From an uncultured Phocaeicola sp. (GTDB lineage Bacteria; Bacteroidota; Bacteroidia; Bacteroidales; Bacteroidaceae): DNA of 64,000 nt. Below are positions 8,880 to 18,823 of this stretch, one piece after another; position 1 is the first letter of the stretch, and every line of letters starts with the position of its first letter. The notes under the pieces were generated by a model, which was given only the letters and a program-made list of their open reading frames with translations, was not told the origin of the DNA and did not search any database. The stretch is taken from the NCBI GenBank assembly GCA_947581855.1, contig CANPVZ010000009.1, positions 1 through 64,000 of the forward strand, given 5' to 3'. The position numbers and the translations under genes were made by a program.

Positions 8880-10205
8880 ATGGCTACGAAAATTAATCTA
8901 AAAAGAACTCAGCATTTTCTGAAAGAAAGTATTTGGCGTATAACGGAAGATGAAGTAAGCGGACTACGCTATACCATTTATAATGTAATCAAAGTCGGAT
9001 TACTCTCTATCAGGCGTTTCAATGAAGACAGAATTGTAAATCGAGCCTCTGCTTTAACTTACAACACCTTACTTTCCATTGTGCCGATTCTTGCTATTTT
9101 ATTTGCAGTAGCTAGAGGACTAGGTTTTTCCAATATTATGGAACAACAGTTCCGCCAAGGATTAGAAGGACAATCGGTAGCCGTAGAAACAATCCTCCAA
9201 CTAATAGACTCCTATCTTACACATGCCAAAAGCGGTATTTTTATAGGAATTGGATTAATTGTATTGTTATGGGCGGTTATTACACTGACGGGAAATATTG
9301 AAAGAGTATTCAATATGATATGGCAAGTAAAAAAGCCACGAAGCATTTTTCGTAAAATTACCGATTATTTCTCTATTTTCCTACTACTGCCGATAGTTAT
9401 AGTCATCTCGGGAGGTTTATCTATATTCATGACTTCTTTTGTGAGACATTTGGATGGTTTTGTTGTCCTAGCCCCCTTTGCTAAGGTGATGGTACGTTCC
9501 ATACCTTTTATCTTTACCGGGCTAATGTTTACAGCGCTTTATATATTTATGCCTAATACTAAAGTTCTTTTCCGACATGCTATCTTACCGGGATTTATTG
9601 CAGGAGCAGCTTTCCAATTGCTTCAGTACTTTTATATAAACAGCCAGATATGGGTTTCTAATTACAACGCTATCTATGGTAGTTTTGCCGCTATTCCCAT
9701 GTTTCTTTTATGGACTCAAATTTCATGGAGTATCTGCTTATTCGGAGCAGAAATAAGTTATTCGAGCCAAAATATACAAAACTATAACTTTGCGAACGAG
9801 ACCAAAAACATCAGCCGCCGTTACCATGATTTCTTGTGTATCCTTATCATGTCATTTATCTGTAAACGTTTTGCAAAGGGAGATACGCCTTATACGGCCG
9901 AAGAAATATCACAAGAGCATAAAATACCGATCCGCATGACCAATAAGATTTTGTATGAGTTGCTTGATTTACATCTGATATACGAAAGCTCAATAGACGA
10001 AAAGAGTGACGACGCCATTTATCTACCAGCCGAAGACATTAACAAGCTGAATGTGGCGACCTTACTAATAAAGTTGGATACGATAGGCACGGAAGATTTC
10101 AAAATAGACCGGGACAACCAATACAGCAAACAATGGGAAACTTTAGAAAATGCCCGAGAAGAGTATTATCAATGTACAAGTTCGGTACTATTGAAAGACC
10201 TGTAA
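8880..10205 (+). CDS. YihY/BrkB family (UPF0761) inner-membrane protein
   Basis: 441 residues with several hydrophobic segments between about residues 45 and 310. Contains the family hallmarks RASALTYNTLLSIVPILA near residue 57 and NYNAIYGSFAAIP near residue 260. An additional soluble C-terminal region of about 130 residues looks like a small winged-helix domain (YTAEEISQEHKIPIRMTN), a known extension in this family. Annotated 'ribonuclease BN' in old databases, but that activity is not supported for the family; the role is unknown. It starts 29 nt after rnpB. Confidence 0.85.
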   Translation: MATKINLKRTQHFLKESIWRITEDEVSGLRYTIYNVIKVGLLSIRRFNEDRIVNRASALTYNTLLSIVPILAILFAVARGLGFSNIMEQQFRQGLEGQSVAVETILQLIDSYLTHAKSGIFIGIGLIVLLWAVITLTGNIERVFNMIWQVKKPRSIFRKITDYFSIFLLLPIVIVISGGLSIFMTSFVRHLDGFVVLAPFAKVMVRSIPFIFTGLMFTALYIFMPNTKVLFRHAILPGFIAGAAFQLLQYFYINSQIWVSNYNAIYGSFAAIPMFLLWTQISWSICLFGAEISYSSQNIQNYNFANETKNISRRYHDFLCILIMSFICKRFAKGDTPYTAEEISQEHKIPIRMTNKILYELLDLHLIYESSIDEKSDDAIYLPAEDINKLNVATLLIKLDTIGTEDFKIDRDNQYSKQWETLENAREEYYQCTSSVLLKDL

Positions 10206-10223
10206 TTACCATTAAAAAGAGTA

Positions 10224-10246
10224 GAGAGTGAAAATCCTCCACTCTC
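10224..10246. terminator. Hairpin between convergent genes
   Basis: GAGAGTG (10224-10230) pairs with CACTCTC (10240-10246) in the short gap between the BrkB gene and the oppositely oriented nitroreductase gene. It lacks a long T run. Confidence 0.4.
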
Positions 10247-10253
10247 CACTCAA

Positions 10254-10793
10254 TCAATATTTATTATATGAAATCACTTTCTCTTTGGCCTTACGGGATT
10301 TCAGCCGTTTACCTTTTTCCGGATATCCGATTGTAATATCCAACAATAAGCGCTTCGATACAGGAATACCTAACAAACGTTTCAATTCTTTTTCATCGAA
10401 CCAGCCTAATATACATGACCCCAACCCTTCCGCCTCCGCAGCAAGAGTTATATGAGCGGCTGCAATCCCGATATCTATCAACGGAAAATGCTTATCCTTT
10501 ATCTTCGAGCCAAGCAAAGAAGTGATGTTAGCCGACTCCTCCACAATAAGGATATGTACCGGAGCATCTTTCGCAAATTTGTTCATACCTAATCCGGCTG
10601 TCGCTTTTCCTACTTTTACCGACAGCTCAGGATCTGTAACAACAATAAATTTCCATGGTTGGGCATTACAGGCTGACGGCGACAAACGTGCAGCCTCCAG
10701 TATACGTTCCAACTTTTCCGGTTCCACCGTACGGCTCTTATCATAAGCCCTATCACTCTGGCGGGAAGCTACTAACTCTAAAAAATCTTCCAT
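10254..10793 (-). CDS. Nitroreductase family FMN oxidoreductase
   Basis: 179 residues of the short nitroreductase type. The N-terminal SRQSDRAYDKSRTVEPEKL and SPSACNAQPWKFIVV form the FMN-binding surface; AEGLGSCILGWFDEKEL is the typical C-terminal part. These enzymes use NAD(P)H to reduce nitro compounds or quinones; the natural substrate is unknown. It directly abuts riboflavin synthase (stop and start adjacent, same strand), so flavin production and a flavoenzyme are likely co-transcribed. Confidence 0.85.
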   Translation of the reverse strand: MEDFLELVASRQSDRAYDKSRTVEPEKLERILEAARLSPSACNAQPWKFIVVTDPELSVKVGKATAGLGMNKFAKDAPVHILIVEESANITSLLGSKIKDKHFPLIDIGIAAAHITLAAEAEGLGSCILGWFDEKELKRLLGIPVSKRLLLDITIGYPEKGKRLKSRKAKEKVISYNKY

Positions 10794-11396
10794 CTATTTA
10801 TATTGAATCATTTTACTGATGTACTTGCCAATAATGTCAAACTCTATATTTACAATACTTCCTACCCGGAAAGTATGAAAATTGGTATGCTCATAAGTAT
10901 AAGGTATAATAGCTACCTGAAATGTTCCATCAGTAGGATTACATACTGTCAGACTCACTCCGTTCACCGTAACCGAACCTTTATCAACCGTTACGTATCC
11001 ACGCTGCGCCATTGCTTTATCAAAAGCATATTCAAACGTATAATACCAACTTCCATCAGCATCTTCAATCTTTATACACTTAGCTGTCTGGTCTACATGA
11101 CCTTGCACTATATGTCCGTCTAAACGGCCGTTCATCATCATGCTCCTTTCCACATTGACTTTATCGCCCTGTTTCAATAATCCGATGTTCGAACGTTCAA
11201 TAGTTTCTTTCATAGCCGTTACCGTATAGGTGCCATTTTCTATTTTCACCACAGTAAGGCAAACCCCATTATGCGAAATGCTCTGATCTATCTTCAATTC
11301 ATCTACAAATGAACACTTTAAAGTTAGATGGAGATTTTCTTGCTCCTTTATTACCGAAACTACCTCGGCATATTCTTCAACTATTCCCGAAAACAT
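10794..11396 (-). CDS. ribE: Riboflavin synthase, alpha subunit
   Basis: Catalyses dismutation of two 6,7-dimethyl-8-ribityllumazine molecules to riboflavin. 200 residues in two lumazine-binding repeats: the first starts MFSGIVEEYAEV with HNGVCLTV, and the second holds GHVDQTAKC and VNGVSLTV. Trimeric and cytoplasmic in the family. No FMN riboswitch is visible upstream. Confidence 0.95.
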   Translation of the reverse strand: MFSGIVEEYAEVVSVIKEQENLHLTLKCSFVDELKIDQSISHNGVCLTVVKIENGTYTVTAMKETIERSNIGLLKQGDKVNVERSMMMNGRLDGHIVQGHVDQTAKCIKIEDADGSWYYTFEYAFDKAMAQRGYVTVDKGSVTVNGVSLTVCNPTDGTFQVAIIPYTYEHTNFHTFRVGSIVNIEFDIIGKYISKMIQYK

Positions 11397-11534
11397 ATTA
11401 TCTTTATAATTTAAATTTTTACGCTGTAAAAATACAAAGAAAAAGCAAAAACCCTATACTATTTGCCGTGTTTCTTATTTAATAGATAAAAACGAACCTT
11501 TTATCGGCATAAATAAATAAGGAATCTATTATTA

Positions 11535-11565
11535 TTGTATCCTGTTTAAATGCATAATATCTTTG
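11535..11565 (+). promoter_or_regulatory. Promoter of the exporter operon
   Basis: TTG at 11535-11537 and TATCTTTG at 11558-11565, 20 nt apart. It rules out an upstream start at 11550 and supports ATG 11589 for the TolC-like gene. Confidence 0.65.
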
Positions 11566-11588
11566 TACAAAGAAAAAAACAAGAAATT

Positions 11589-12950
11589 ATGAAACCTAAA
11601 AGATTCATACTTATAAGTTATGCACTATTCTTAGGCTGTGGGCTAAAAGCTCAAAACGATAGTGCATGGAGCTTAAAAAACTGTATTGAATATGCAATTA
11701 AAAACAACATCGACTTACAGAAAAGCCGGATAGCTGAAAAGGAAAGTGAAGTGGATCTGACTTCCGCCAAAGCAACCTTATTCCCAAGCCTGTCATTCAG
11801 CAGTAACCAGAATATAACAAACCGTCCCTACAGTGAGTCGCAAACCAACATTATAAACGATGGTAGCGGTAATCTTACAGCAACTTCGAGCAGCAGCAAA
11901 ACAAGTTACAACGGAAGCTATGGTCTGAATGCATCCTGGACGGTATGGAACGGTGGAAAACGTATAAAAAATATCAAGCAGCAAAAGCTGAACAAACAAA
12001 TAGCAGGACTAAGTATTATCGAATCGGAAAATAGCCTGCAAGAATCCATCACGCAACTATATGTGCAGATTTTATATACTATCGAATCCATTGAGGTAAA
12101 CAAAAAAGCATTGAGACTTTCGGAAATACAACGCGACCGAGCCAAAGAGATGTTAGCAGTCGGCAGCATTGCCAAAAGTGATTTAGCACAATTGGAAACA
12201 CAAGTTGCCAACGATAAATACCAAGTAGTAAATGCACAAGCGACTTTACAGACTTATAAATTACAACTGAAACAATTGCTGGAAATTGAAAGCACGCAGG
12301 AAATAGTTCTTGCCACTCCAACAATTAGTGACGAACAGGCTCTGCTTCCACTTCCTTCGCAAATAAGCGTGTATGAATCAGCTTTAGCCCAACGACCTGA
12401 AATACAAAGCGGAAAATTAAACATACAATCTGCCGATTTAGACATACGCATTGCCAAATCGGGTTACCTGCCAACTTTAAGCTTAAGCGCCGGGACCGGT
12501 AGCAGTAACGGTAGTAACAGGGGTATGGGATTTGGTGAGCAAATAAAAACGAATTGGAACAATTCCATCGGACTGACGGTATCCGTCCCCATATTCGATA
12601 ACCGTCAAAATAAAAGTAACGTAGAGAAAGCCAAACTTCAACGTGAAAGCATTGCTTTAGATTTTCAGGAGGAACGAAAGAATCTGTTCAGTACGATAGA
12701 AAAATTATGGTTGGACGCCCGAAGTGCCCAAGAAATGTTTTCGGCTGCCCAAAGCAAAGTTGAGAGTTCACAGATCAGTTATGATTTAGTAAGCGAACAA
12801 TTCCGATTAGGATTAAAAAACACAGTAGAACTACTGACGGAAAAAAACAATTTACTCAGTGCGGAACAAGACAAATTACAATCTAAATACACAGCCATCT
12901 TGAATGCTCAATTATTAAACTTTTATCAAGGTGGAGAAATTAATTTATAA
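11589..12950 (+). CDS. TolC-like outer membrane efflux protein
   Basis: About 453 residues with a signal peptide (MKPKRFILISYALFLGCG). Two OEP repeats rich in Gln/Ala/Leu coiled-coil sequence (about residues 25-230 and 250-450) are typical of trimeric outer-membrane channels. The start at 11589 was chosen because the earlier ATG lies inside the promoter. It heads an operon with a membrane fusion protein, ABC ATPase, ABC permease and a two-component system, spaced 13-85 nt. Predicted to be the outer-membrane exit of this exporter. Confidence 0.9.
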   Translation: MKPKRFILISYALFLGCGLKAQNDSAWSLKNCIEYAIKNNIDLQKSRIAEKESEVDLTSAKATLFPSLSFSSNQNITNRPYSESQTNIINDGSGNLTATSSSSKTSYNGSYGLNASWTVWNGGKRIKNIKQQKLNKQIAGLSIIESENSLQESITQLYVQILYTIESIEVNKKALRLSEIQRDRAKEMLAVGSIAKSDLAQLETQVANDKYQVVNAQATLQTYKLQLKQLLEIESTQEIVLATPTISDEQALLPLPSQISVYESALAQRPEIQSGKLNIQSADLDIRIAKSGYLPTLSLSAGTGSSNGSNRGMGFGEQIKTNWNNSIGLTVSVPIFDNRQNKSNVEKAKLQRESIALDFQEERKNLFSTIEKLWLDARSAQEMFSAAQSKVESSQISYDLVSEQFRLGLKNTVELLTEKNNLLSAEQDKLQSKYTAILNAQLLNFYQGGEINL

Positions 12951-12980
12951 TTACTGATAACTAAATAACCAACTAATAAT

Positions 12981-14177
12981 ATGAGTAAAAAAGTAAAAAT
13001 CATTCTTACGGTTCTTGTTCTGTTAATAGTAATAGGAATAATATGGACATGCAGTGATTCAGGAAGCAAATATAAAGTGACATACGAATTCGAAAACGTT
13101 CAGAAACGAAATATCAGCAGTAGTGTGACAGCAACCGGCACTGTAGAACCTGTTACAAAAGTAGAAGTTGGTACACAGGTTTCGGGCATTGTTAGCAAAC
13201 TTTACGCCGACTATAATAGTACCGTTAAAAAAGGAGATATTATAGCTGAACTGGATAAAACAAACCTTCTTAATGAATTAGCCTCTGCCAAAAGCAATCT
13301 GGCCAGTTCTAAAAGCGAATACGAGTATCAGTTGAAAAACTATACACGAATGAAAACGTTGCATGAGAAACAACTTATCAGCGATAATGATTACGAATCG
13401 GCTGTCCTTTCCTACGAAAAAGCAAAAAACACTTATGAAATGAACCATATTGAAGTCAATAAAGCCCAAACTAATTTAGGGTATGCTACTATCACTTCTC
13501 CCATTGACGGGGTAGTGCTAAGCCGTGAGGTAGAAGAAGGACAGACAGTAAATGCCGGCATGGAAACCCCGACTCTATATATCATCGCACGCGATTTGAC
13601 GGATATGCGTGTAATTGCCGACGTGGATGAAGCAGACATAGGCGGAGTAACAGAGGGACAAAGAGTTACCTTTACGGTAGATGCCTATCCGAACGACACC
13701 TTTGAAGGTAAAGTAACACAGGTTCGTCAAGAAGCTACAGAAGAAAGTAATGTCATCACTTATGAAGTAGTGATATCAGCTCCCAATCCGGATTTGAAAT
13801 TAAAACCGGGATTAACTGCCAACGTAACCATTTATACTTTGGAAAAGAATCATGTTTTGTCCGTTCCTGCTAAAGCATTGCGTTTTACTCCAAACAAATC
13901 TCTGATTAGTCCTGAAGATGAGGTGGTAGATTGCGAAGGGAATCATAAAGTGTGGACCCGGGAAGGCCAAACATTTAAGGCTCATTCGGTAGAAGTAGGC
14001 ATCAGCAACGGTTCGTTGACGGAAATCCTAAGTGGCATCGGCGAAGGGACCCAAGTAATAACTGACGTAACAGTGGGACAAATGCCGGGAAACAGTAATG
14101 CGAATGCAAGTACAAACAGTGAAAGCCAAGAAAGAAGTCCGTTTGCACCGGGTCCTCGGGGAAAAAAGAATAAATAG
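12981..14177 (+). CDS. MacA/HlyD-type periplasmic adaptor subunit
   Basis: 398 residues with an N-terminal membrane anchor (IILTVLVLLIVIGIIWTC), two biotinyl-lipoyl halves (VEVGTQVSGIVSKLY and ATITSPIDGVVLSREVEEG) around a coiled-coil hairpin, and a beta-barrel domain. The C-terminal 30 residues are a low-complexity Asn/Ser/Pro tail. It should bridge the MacB-like transporter and the TolC-like channel. The next gene starts 14 nt downstream. Confidence 0.92.
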   Translation: MSKKVKIILTVLVLLIVIGIIWTCSDSGSKYKVTYEFENVQKRNISSSVTATGTVEPVTKVEVGTQVSGIVSKLYADYNSTVKKGDIIAELDKTNLLNELASAKSNLASSKSEYEYQLKNYTRMKTLHEKQLISDNDYESAVLSYEKAKNTYEMNHIEVNKAQTNLGYATITSPIDGVVLSREVEEGQTVNAGMETPTLYIIARDLTDMRVIADVDEADIGGVTEGQRVTFTVDAYPNDTFEGKVTQVRQEATEESNVITYEVVISAPNPDLKLKPGLTANVTIYTLEKNHVLSVPAKALRFTPNKSLISPEDEVVDCEGNHKVWTREGQTFKAHSVEVGISNGSLTEILSGIGEGTQVITDVTVGQMPGNSNANASTNSESQERSPFAPGPRGKKNK

Positions 14178-14191
14178 AAAGGACAACAACC

Positions 14192-14938
14192 ATGAGTAAA
14201 GCAATCATCGAATTAAAAAATATCAAACGGAACTTCAAGGTTGGCGATGAAATTGTCCATGCCTTGCGTGGTGTCTCATTTACTATACACGAAGGAGAAT
14301 TTGTCACGATCATGGGTACATCCGGTTCGGGAAAATCTACATTACTCAATCTTTTAGGCTGTCTCGACACCCCTACTTCCGGTGAATATTTTCTTGATGG
14401 AGTATCTGTGAGAACAATGGGCAAAAACGAACGGGCCCGTCTTCGGAACCATAAAATAGGCTTTGTTTTTCAAAGTTACAACTTACTTGCCAAAACTACA
14501 GCCGTAGAAAATGTGGAGCTACCGTTAATGTATAACGCCCGGATATCGGCTGCAGAACGCAAAGAACATGCTATAAATGCTTTAATAGCAGTAGGATTAG
14601 GTGATCGCCTTATGCATAAGTCAAACCAAATGTCGGGAGGACAAATGCAACGTGTGGCCATTGCCCGCGCTTTAGTAAACGATCCGGCGGTAATTTTAGC
14701 CGATGAAGCGACAGGAAACCTAGACACACGTACTTCATTCGAAATACTAGTATTATTCCAGAAACTACATGCAGAAGGACGAACTATCATTTTTGTCACA
14801 CATAACCCAGAGATTGCACAATATAGTAGCCGTAACATCGTTTTGCGTGACGGACAAATAAAAGAAGACAAGGTAAATGAAAATATTCTTTCCGCAGCCG
14901 AAGCTCTTGCAGCTTTGCCGGTTCCTATAGAAGATTAA
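14192..14938 (+). CDS. MacB/LolD-type ABC transporter ATPase
   Basis: 248 residues with Walker A GTSGSGKST (about residue 43), Q loop FVFQSYNLL, signature MSGGQMQRVAIARAL, Walker B VILADEATGNLD and H loop FVTHN: all ATPase motifs intact. It powers the separate permease encoded 17 nt downstream. Substrate unknown; MacB-type machines move peptides, toxins, lipids or macrolides by mechanotransmission. Confidence 0.93.
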   Translation: MSKAIIELKNIKRNFKVGDEIVHALRGVSFTIHEGEFVTIMGTSGSGKSTLLNLLGCLDTPTSGEYFLDGVSVRTMGKNERARLRNHKIGFVFQSYNLLAKTTAVENVELPLMYNARISAAERKEHAINALIAVGLGDRLMHKSNQMSGGQMQRVAIARALVNDPAVILADEATGNLDTRTSFEILVLFQKLHAEGRTIIFVTHNPEIAQYSSRNIVLRDGQIKEDKVNENILSAAEALAALPVPIED

Positions 14939-14955
14939 CCTAAGACGAAATTAAT

Positions 14956-16176
14956 ATGAATGGTACAAATTTATTTAAAATAGCCCTCCGCGCATTAAGC
15001 AACAATAAAATGCGTGCATTCTTGACCATGCTCGGAATTATTATCGGTGTCGCATCGGTTATTACCATGTTGGCAATCGGACAAGGTTCTAAGAAAAGCA
15101 TTCAGGCACAAATTGCTGAAATGGGATCCAATATGATTATGATTCATCCCGGAGCTGATATGCGAGGCGGAGTAAGGCAAGACCCTAGTGCCATGCAAAC
15201 CCTTAAACTGGAGGATTTCTATAATATACGCGATGAAGGAAAATATATTTCGGCAGTAAGTCCCAGTGTAAACAGCTCGGGACAGTTAATTTACGGGGCC
15301 AACAACGCTCCCTCTACTATTTATGGAGTGAGCCAAGATTACCTGACTATCCGCCAACTCTCTGTAGAAGACGGAGAAATGTTTACTGATCAAGACATCC
15401 AAACATCTGCCAAAGTTTGCATTGTCGGGAAAACGGTTGTTGATAATTTGTTTCCTAACGGCGGGGATCCCATTGGAAAAGTAATCCGTTTCAATTCCAT
15501 TCCGTTCCGCATTATAGGAGTATTGAAATCAAAAGGATATAACAGCATGGGAATGGATCAGGATGATGTTATTCTGGCTCCTTATACAACCATCATGAAA
15601 CGTATTCTGGCAGTAACTTATCTACAAGGTATCAACTGTTCCGCCATAACAGAAGATATGACAGACCAAGCGATAGAAGACATTACTTCTATTCTCCGGC
15701 GCAACCATAAATTAAAGGAAGATGCCACCGATGACTTTACTATTCGGTCACAACAAGAGCTCAGCAGCATGATGAATTCTACTACAGACTTAATGACCAT
15801 TTTGTTAGCATGCATTGCCGGAATCTCTTTAGTTGTAGGAGGTATCGGAATTATGAACATCATGTATGTTTCCGTTACGGAACGTACTCGCGAAATAGGT
15901 TTGCGTATGTCGGTAGGTGCACGTAGTATCGACATTTTGAGCCAATTTCTAATAGAGGCTATTCTGATTAGCGTAACAGGAGGTATCATAGGGGTCATAA
16001 TCGGAGTAGGCGCATCTTTTATTGTTAAATATGTAGCTCATTGGCCTATTTTTATTCAAAGTTGGAGTGTAATGCTTAGCTTTGTAGTTTGTACAGTTAC
16101 AGGAATCTTCTTCGGTTGGTACCCTGCAAAAAAAGCGGCAGCACTTGATCCGATTGAAGCAATCAGATACGAATAA
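14956..16176 (+). CDS. MacB-type ABC permease
   Basis: 406 residues: an N-terminal transmembrane helix (MRAFLTMLGIIIGVASVITM), a large MacB_PCD periplasmic domain (about residues 40-240) and three C-terminal FtsX-type helices beginning near residue 280. Unlike E. coli MacB, the ATPase is a separate polypeptide, as is usual in Bacteroidetes. 20 nt separate it from the sensor kinase gene. Confidence 0.93.
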   Translation: MNGTNLFKIALRALSNNKMRAFLTMLGIIIGVASVITMLAIGQGSKKSIQAQIAEMGSNMIMIHPGADMRGGVRQDPSAMQTLKLEDFYNIRDEGKYISAVSPSVNSSGQLIYGANNAPSTIYGVSQDYLTIRQLSVEDGEMFTDQDIQTSAKVCIVGKTVVDNLFPNGGDPIGKVIRFNSIPFRIIGVLKSKGYNSMGMDQDDVILAPYTTIMKRILAVTYLQGINCSAITEDMTDQAIEDITSILRRNHKLKEDATDDFTIRSQQELSSMMNSTTDLMTILLACIAGISLVVGGIGIMNIMYVSVTERTREIGLRMSVGARSIDILSQFLIEAILISVTGGIIGVIIGVGASFIVKYVAHWPIFIQSWSVMLSFVVCTVTGIFFGWYPAKKAAALDPIEAIRYE

Positions 16177-16196
16177 CCCCTTCAATTCTTTTAAAT

Positions 16197-17345
16197 ATGA
16201 AATTCTTTTCTTCTAATAACCAACGCCCCTTAGAAATATTCATTCATATTATTGTATGGATGCTGATTTTCTTTTTTCCGATTTTATTATCAGGAGACAA
16301 AAGCCTCAGCGACATCAACTGGTTAGAATACTTCCGGCATGTAAAAATGCCTTTCATGTTTTTAATTGTATTCTATACGAATTACTGCTTTCTAGTACCC
16401 CATTTTCTACTCAAAAAGCAGAGTAAGAAATACATACTATACAACTTTATATTAGTGGTCGGTATCAGTTTACTTACTCATCTTGGAGATAAGCCACTCA
16501 ATAAACGTCCTCCCCTATTAAAAGAAAATATAGAAGAAAAAATTTCCAGACAGTTTGATAATAAAGAGCCTGATAGAAATACTCAAAAACAATACTTTCC
16601 ATCATCTCGTAGAAAACATTTCAACCGTCCCCCGCGCTGGACCTTTATTATGCGCGACACTATCCTGCTTCTCTGTACGGTTGGATTAGGAGCAGCAATC
16701 CGCATGAGCGGAGAATGGAGCAAAGCTGAAACAGCTTTACAAGAGGCGGAAAAAAATCGTACAGAAGCTGAATTAAATAATTTAAGAAATCAACTTAATC
16801 CGCATTTCTTGCTCAACACACTCAATAATATTTATGCGTTAATAGCTTTTGATACAGATAAGGCGCAACAAGCGGTACAAGACTTGAGTAAACTTTTGCG
16901 TTATGTACTTTACGAAAACCAACAAACTTATGTACCTTTGGCACGAGAAATTGATTTTATCAACAACTATATTGAATTAATGCGTATCCGTTTAGCAAAA
17001 GAGGTGGAAGTATCTATTCATATACATGTGCCGGCTAACAGTACTGTACAAATCGCTCCGTTGATTTTCATATCACTTATTGAAAATGCTTTCAAACATG
17101 GTATAAGTCCTACAAAACCTAGTTTCATCAGCATTTCCATTGCTCAAATAGAACAAAAAGAAGTTCGTTGTGAAATAATAAACAGCAATCATCCTAAGAA
17201 CAATTCAGATAAAAGCGGAAGTGGTATTGGACTGGAGCAGGTACGGAAACGCCTCGAACTATTGTACCCAGAGCGATACGAATGGAAAAATGAGATTAGT
17301 GAGAACGGAGAAGTTTATTCTTCCATTCTCACGATACAAGTGTAA
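16197..17345 (+). CDS. LytS/YehU-type sensor histidine kinase
   Basis: 382 residues. Four likely membrane helices in the first 180 residues, then the His_kinase domain with the phosphoacceptor in LRNQLNPHFLLNTLNNI, and an ATP site with N box FISLIENAFKHG and G box GSGIGLEQVRKRL. A basic, proline-rich loop of about 50 residues lies between helices. Located 20 nt after the exporter permease, so it probably senses the exporter's substrate or envelope stress and signals to the LytTR regulator that follows. Confidence 0.92.
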   Translation: MKFFSSNNQRPLEIFIHIIVWMLIFFFPILLSGDKSLSDINWLEYFRHVKMPFMFLIVFYTNYCFLVPHFLLKKQSKKYILYNFILVVGISLLTHLGDKPLNKRPPLLKENIEEKISRQFDNKEPDRNTQKQYFPSSRRKHFNRPPRWTFIMRDTILLLCTVGLGAAIRMSGEWSKAETALQEAEKNRTEAELNNLRNQLNPHFLLNTLNNIYALIAFDTDKAQQAVQDLSKLLRYVLYENQQTYVPLAREIDFINNYIELMRIRLAKEVEVSIHIHVPANSTVQIAPLIFISLIENAFKHGISPTKPSFISISIAQIEQKEVRCEIINSNHPKNNSDKSGSGIGLEQVRKRLELLYPERYEWKNEISENGEVYSSILTIQV

Positions 17346-17429
17346 ATAAATTGAATTGGATTAGGTAGCATATTATAAATTCTAAGAACAAGGGATTTAA
17401 ATATATAGCTAATAAAAAAAGAAGAAATT

Positions 17430-18155
17430 ATGATTATAAGTTGTGCCCTAGTTGACGATGAGCCTTTAGCATTGGACTTATTAGAAACATACGTACGTAA
17501 AACACCTTTTCTACGTTTGGCAGGTAAATATTCAAGTGCAATAGCTGCCATGAAAGGTTTACAGGAAGAGCCTGTAGATGTGCTTTTCCTGGATATTCAA
17601 ATGCCCGAACTAAGCGGACTTGAATATTCGAAAATGGTAAATACCGACACACGAATTATTTTCACCACAGCTTTCGGACAATACGCCTTAGATGGATATA
17701 GAGTAAACGCGCTTGATTATTTGTTAAAACCCATTAGTTACAAAGACTTTTTAGAGGCTGCCAATAAAGCTCTTAACTGGTTCGAAATGAAAGAGGGCAC
17801 TTCTAATGCTGGAACACCTACCCATATAGAGGACGATTGCATATATGTAAAAAGTGACTATAAACTGATTCAAATCAAATTGAGAGATATTCTATATGTG
17901 GAAGGATTAAAAGATTACGTCAAGATATATGTAGAGAACGAACCGAAAGCTATTTTATCCTTGATGAGTATGAAAATGATGGAAGAACGACTTCCTTCCT
18001 CTCATTTCATTCGTGTGCATCGTTCATTTATTGTACAAAAAAACAAAATTAAAATTATAGACAGAGGACGTATTGTTTTCGGGAAAGAATATATCCCCGT
18101 TTCCGACAGCTATAAACAAGAACTGCAAAACTACTTAAATGAAAAAACAATGTAA
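17430..18155 (+). CDS. LytTR-family response regulator
   Basis: 241 residues. The receiver domain has the phosphoacceptor Asp in VLFLDIQMPELSG (about residue 54) and the conserved Lys in DYLLKPISYKDF. The C-terminal LytTR DNA-binding domain spans about residues 140-238 (FIRVHRSFIVQKNKI). Partner of the preceding kinase, 84 nt upstream. It may autoregulate the exporter operon, but no binding repeats were identified. Confidence 0.93.
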   Translation: MIISCALVDDEPLALDLLETYVRKTPFLRLAGKYSSAIAAMKGLQEEPVDVLFLDIQMPELSGLEYSKMVNTDTRIIFTTAFGQYALDGYRVNALDYLLKPISYKDFLEAANKALNWFEMKEGTSNAGTPTHIEDDCIYVKSDYKLIQIKLRDILYVEGLKDYVKIYVENEPKAILSLMSMKMMEERLPSSHFIRVHRSFIVQKNKIKIIDRGRIVFGKEYIPVSDSYKQELQNYLNEKTM

Positions 18156-18159
18156 AAAT

Positions 18160-18591
18160 TCAATGGCGGGATTTCTTTCCTATCCATTGGTCTAAAGAAT
18201 ATTTTCCAGGACCGGCAATATACATTAACACGAAAACGGATAAGTATACAAAAGCCAATTCTTTCGCAGCAAAGGGCTCGTTTCCATGTATAACAAAACA
18301 AGCTATACCCATGGCAAAAATCATAGGGAGAAGAAATAAACGATAAAGAAAACCAAACATAAAAGCTATAGAACAACCCAGTTCTGCCAAAATAGTCAAT
18401 AATAACGACAACTCCGAACTAAAGCCTAATGGATCGGGAAAAGTACCGGACAACATTCCATAATTCATCAGTTTCTGAAAACCATGTATAAGAAAAAGGG
18501 AACCAAACAATAAGCGCATAGCCAATAGAAACAATGAAAACGCCGTACTTGCGGGTTTCATCGGAAAAAGGAAACGATATAGTGCATTCAT
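18160..18591 (-). CDS. DoxX family membrane protein
   Basis: 143 residues with four hydrophobic helices and the family sequence LRLLFGSLFLIHGFQKLMNYG. DoxX-like proteins are small inner-membrane proteins linked to redox or thiosulphate chemistry in some species; no role can be inferred here. It converges with the response regulator gene, only 4 nt apart, and stands alone. Confidence 0.8.
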   Translation of the reverse strand: MNALYRFLFPMKPASTAFSLFLLAMRLLFGSLFLIHGFQKLMNYGMLSGTFPDPLGFSSELSLLLTILAELGCSIAFMFGFLYRLFLLPMIFAMGIACFVIHGNEPFAAKELAFVYLSVFVLMYIAGPGKYSLDQWIGKKSRH

Positions 18592-18765
18592 TTTATTATT
18601 CTTTGATGTGGCTTTTATTTAAAAACACGATAAAAGAAAAAATAGTTTTCCTTTTTGCTACAAATCTTTTCCCGAATCGTCAGTCCACTCTTCAAATTTT
18701 TTATTTTGCATGACTTCTCTTCAACCAATAAAAATAGGGATCAGATATAGCATACATATAAAAAA

Positions 18766-18802
18766 TACCGGCACAAGGTGGAAATCCTCCTACATGCCGG
18801 TA
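18766..18802 (-). terminator. Terminator of the GH28 gene
   Basis: TACCGGCA (18766-18773) pairs with TGCCGGTA (18795-18802); read on the minus strand the stem is followed by a run of Ts. It lies 22 nt after the GH28 stop. Confidence 0.75.
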
Positions 18803-18823
18803 CCATTTTCTCGGGTTTTATAG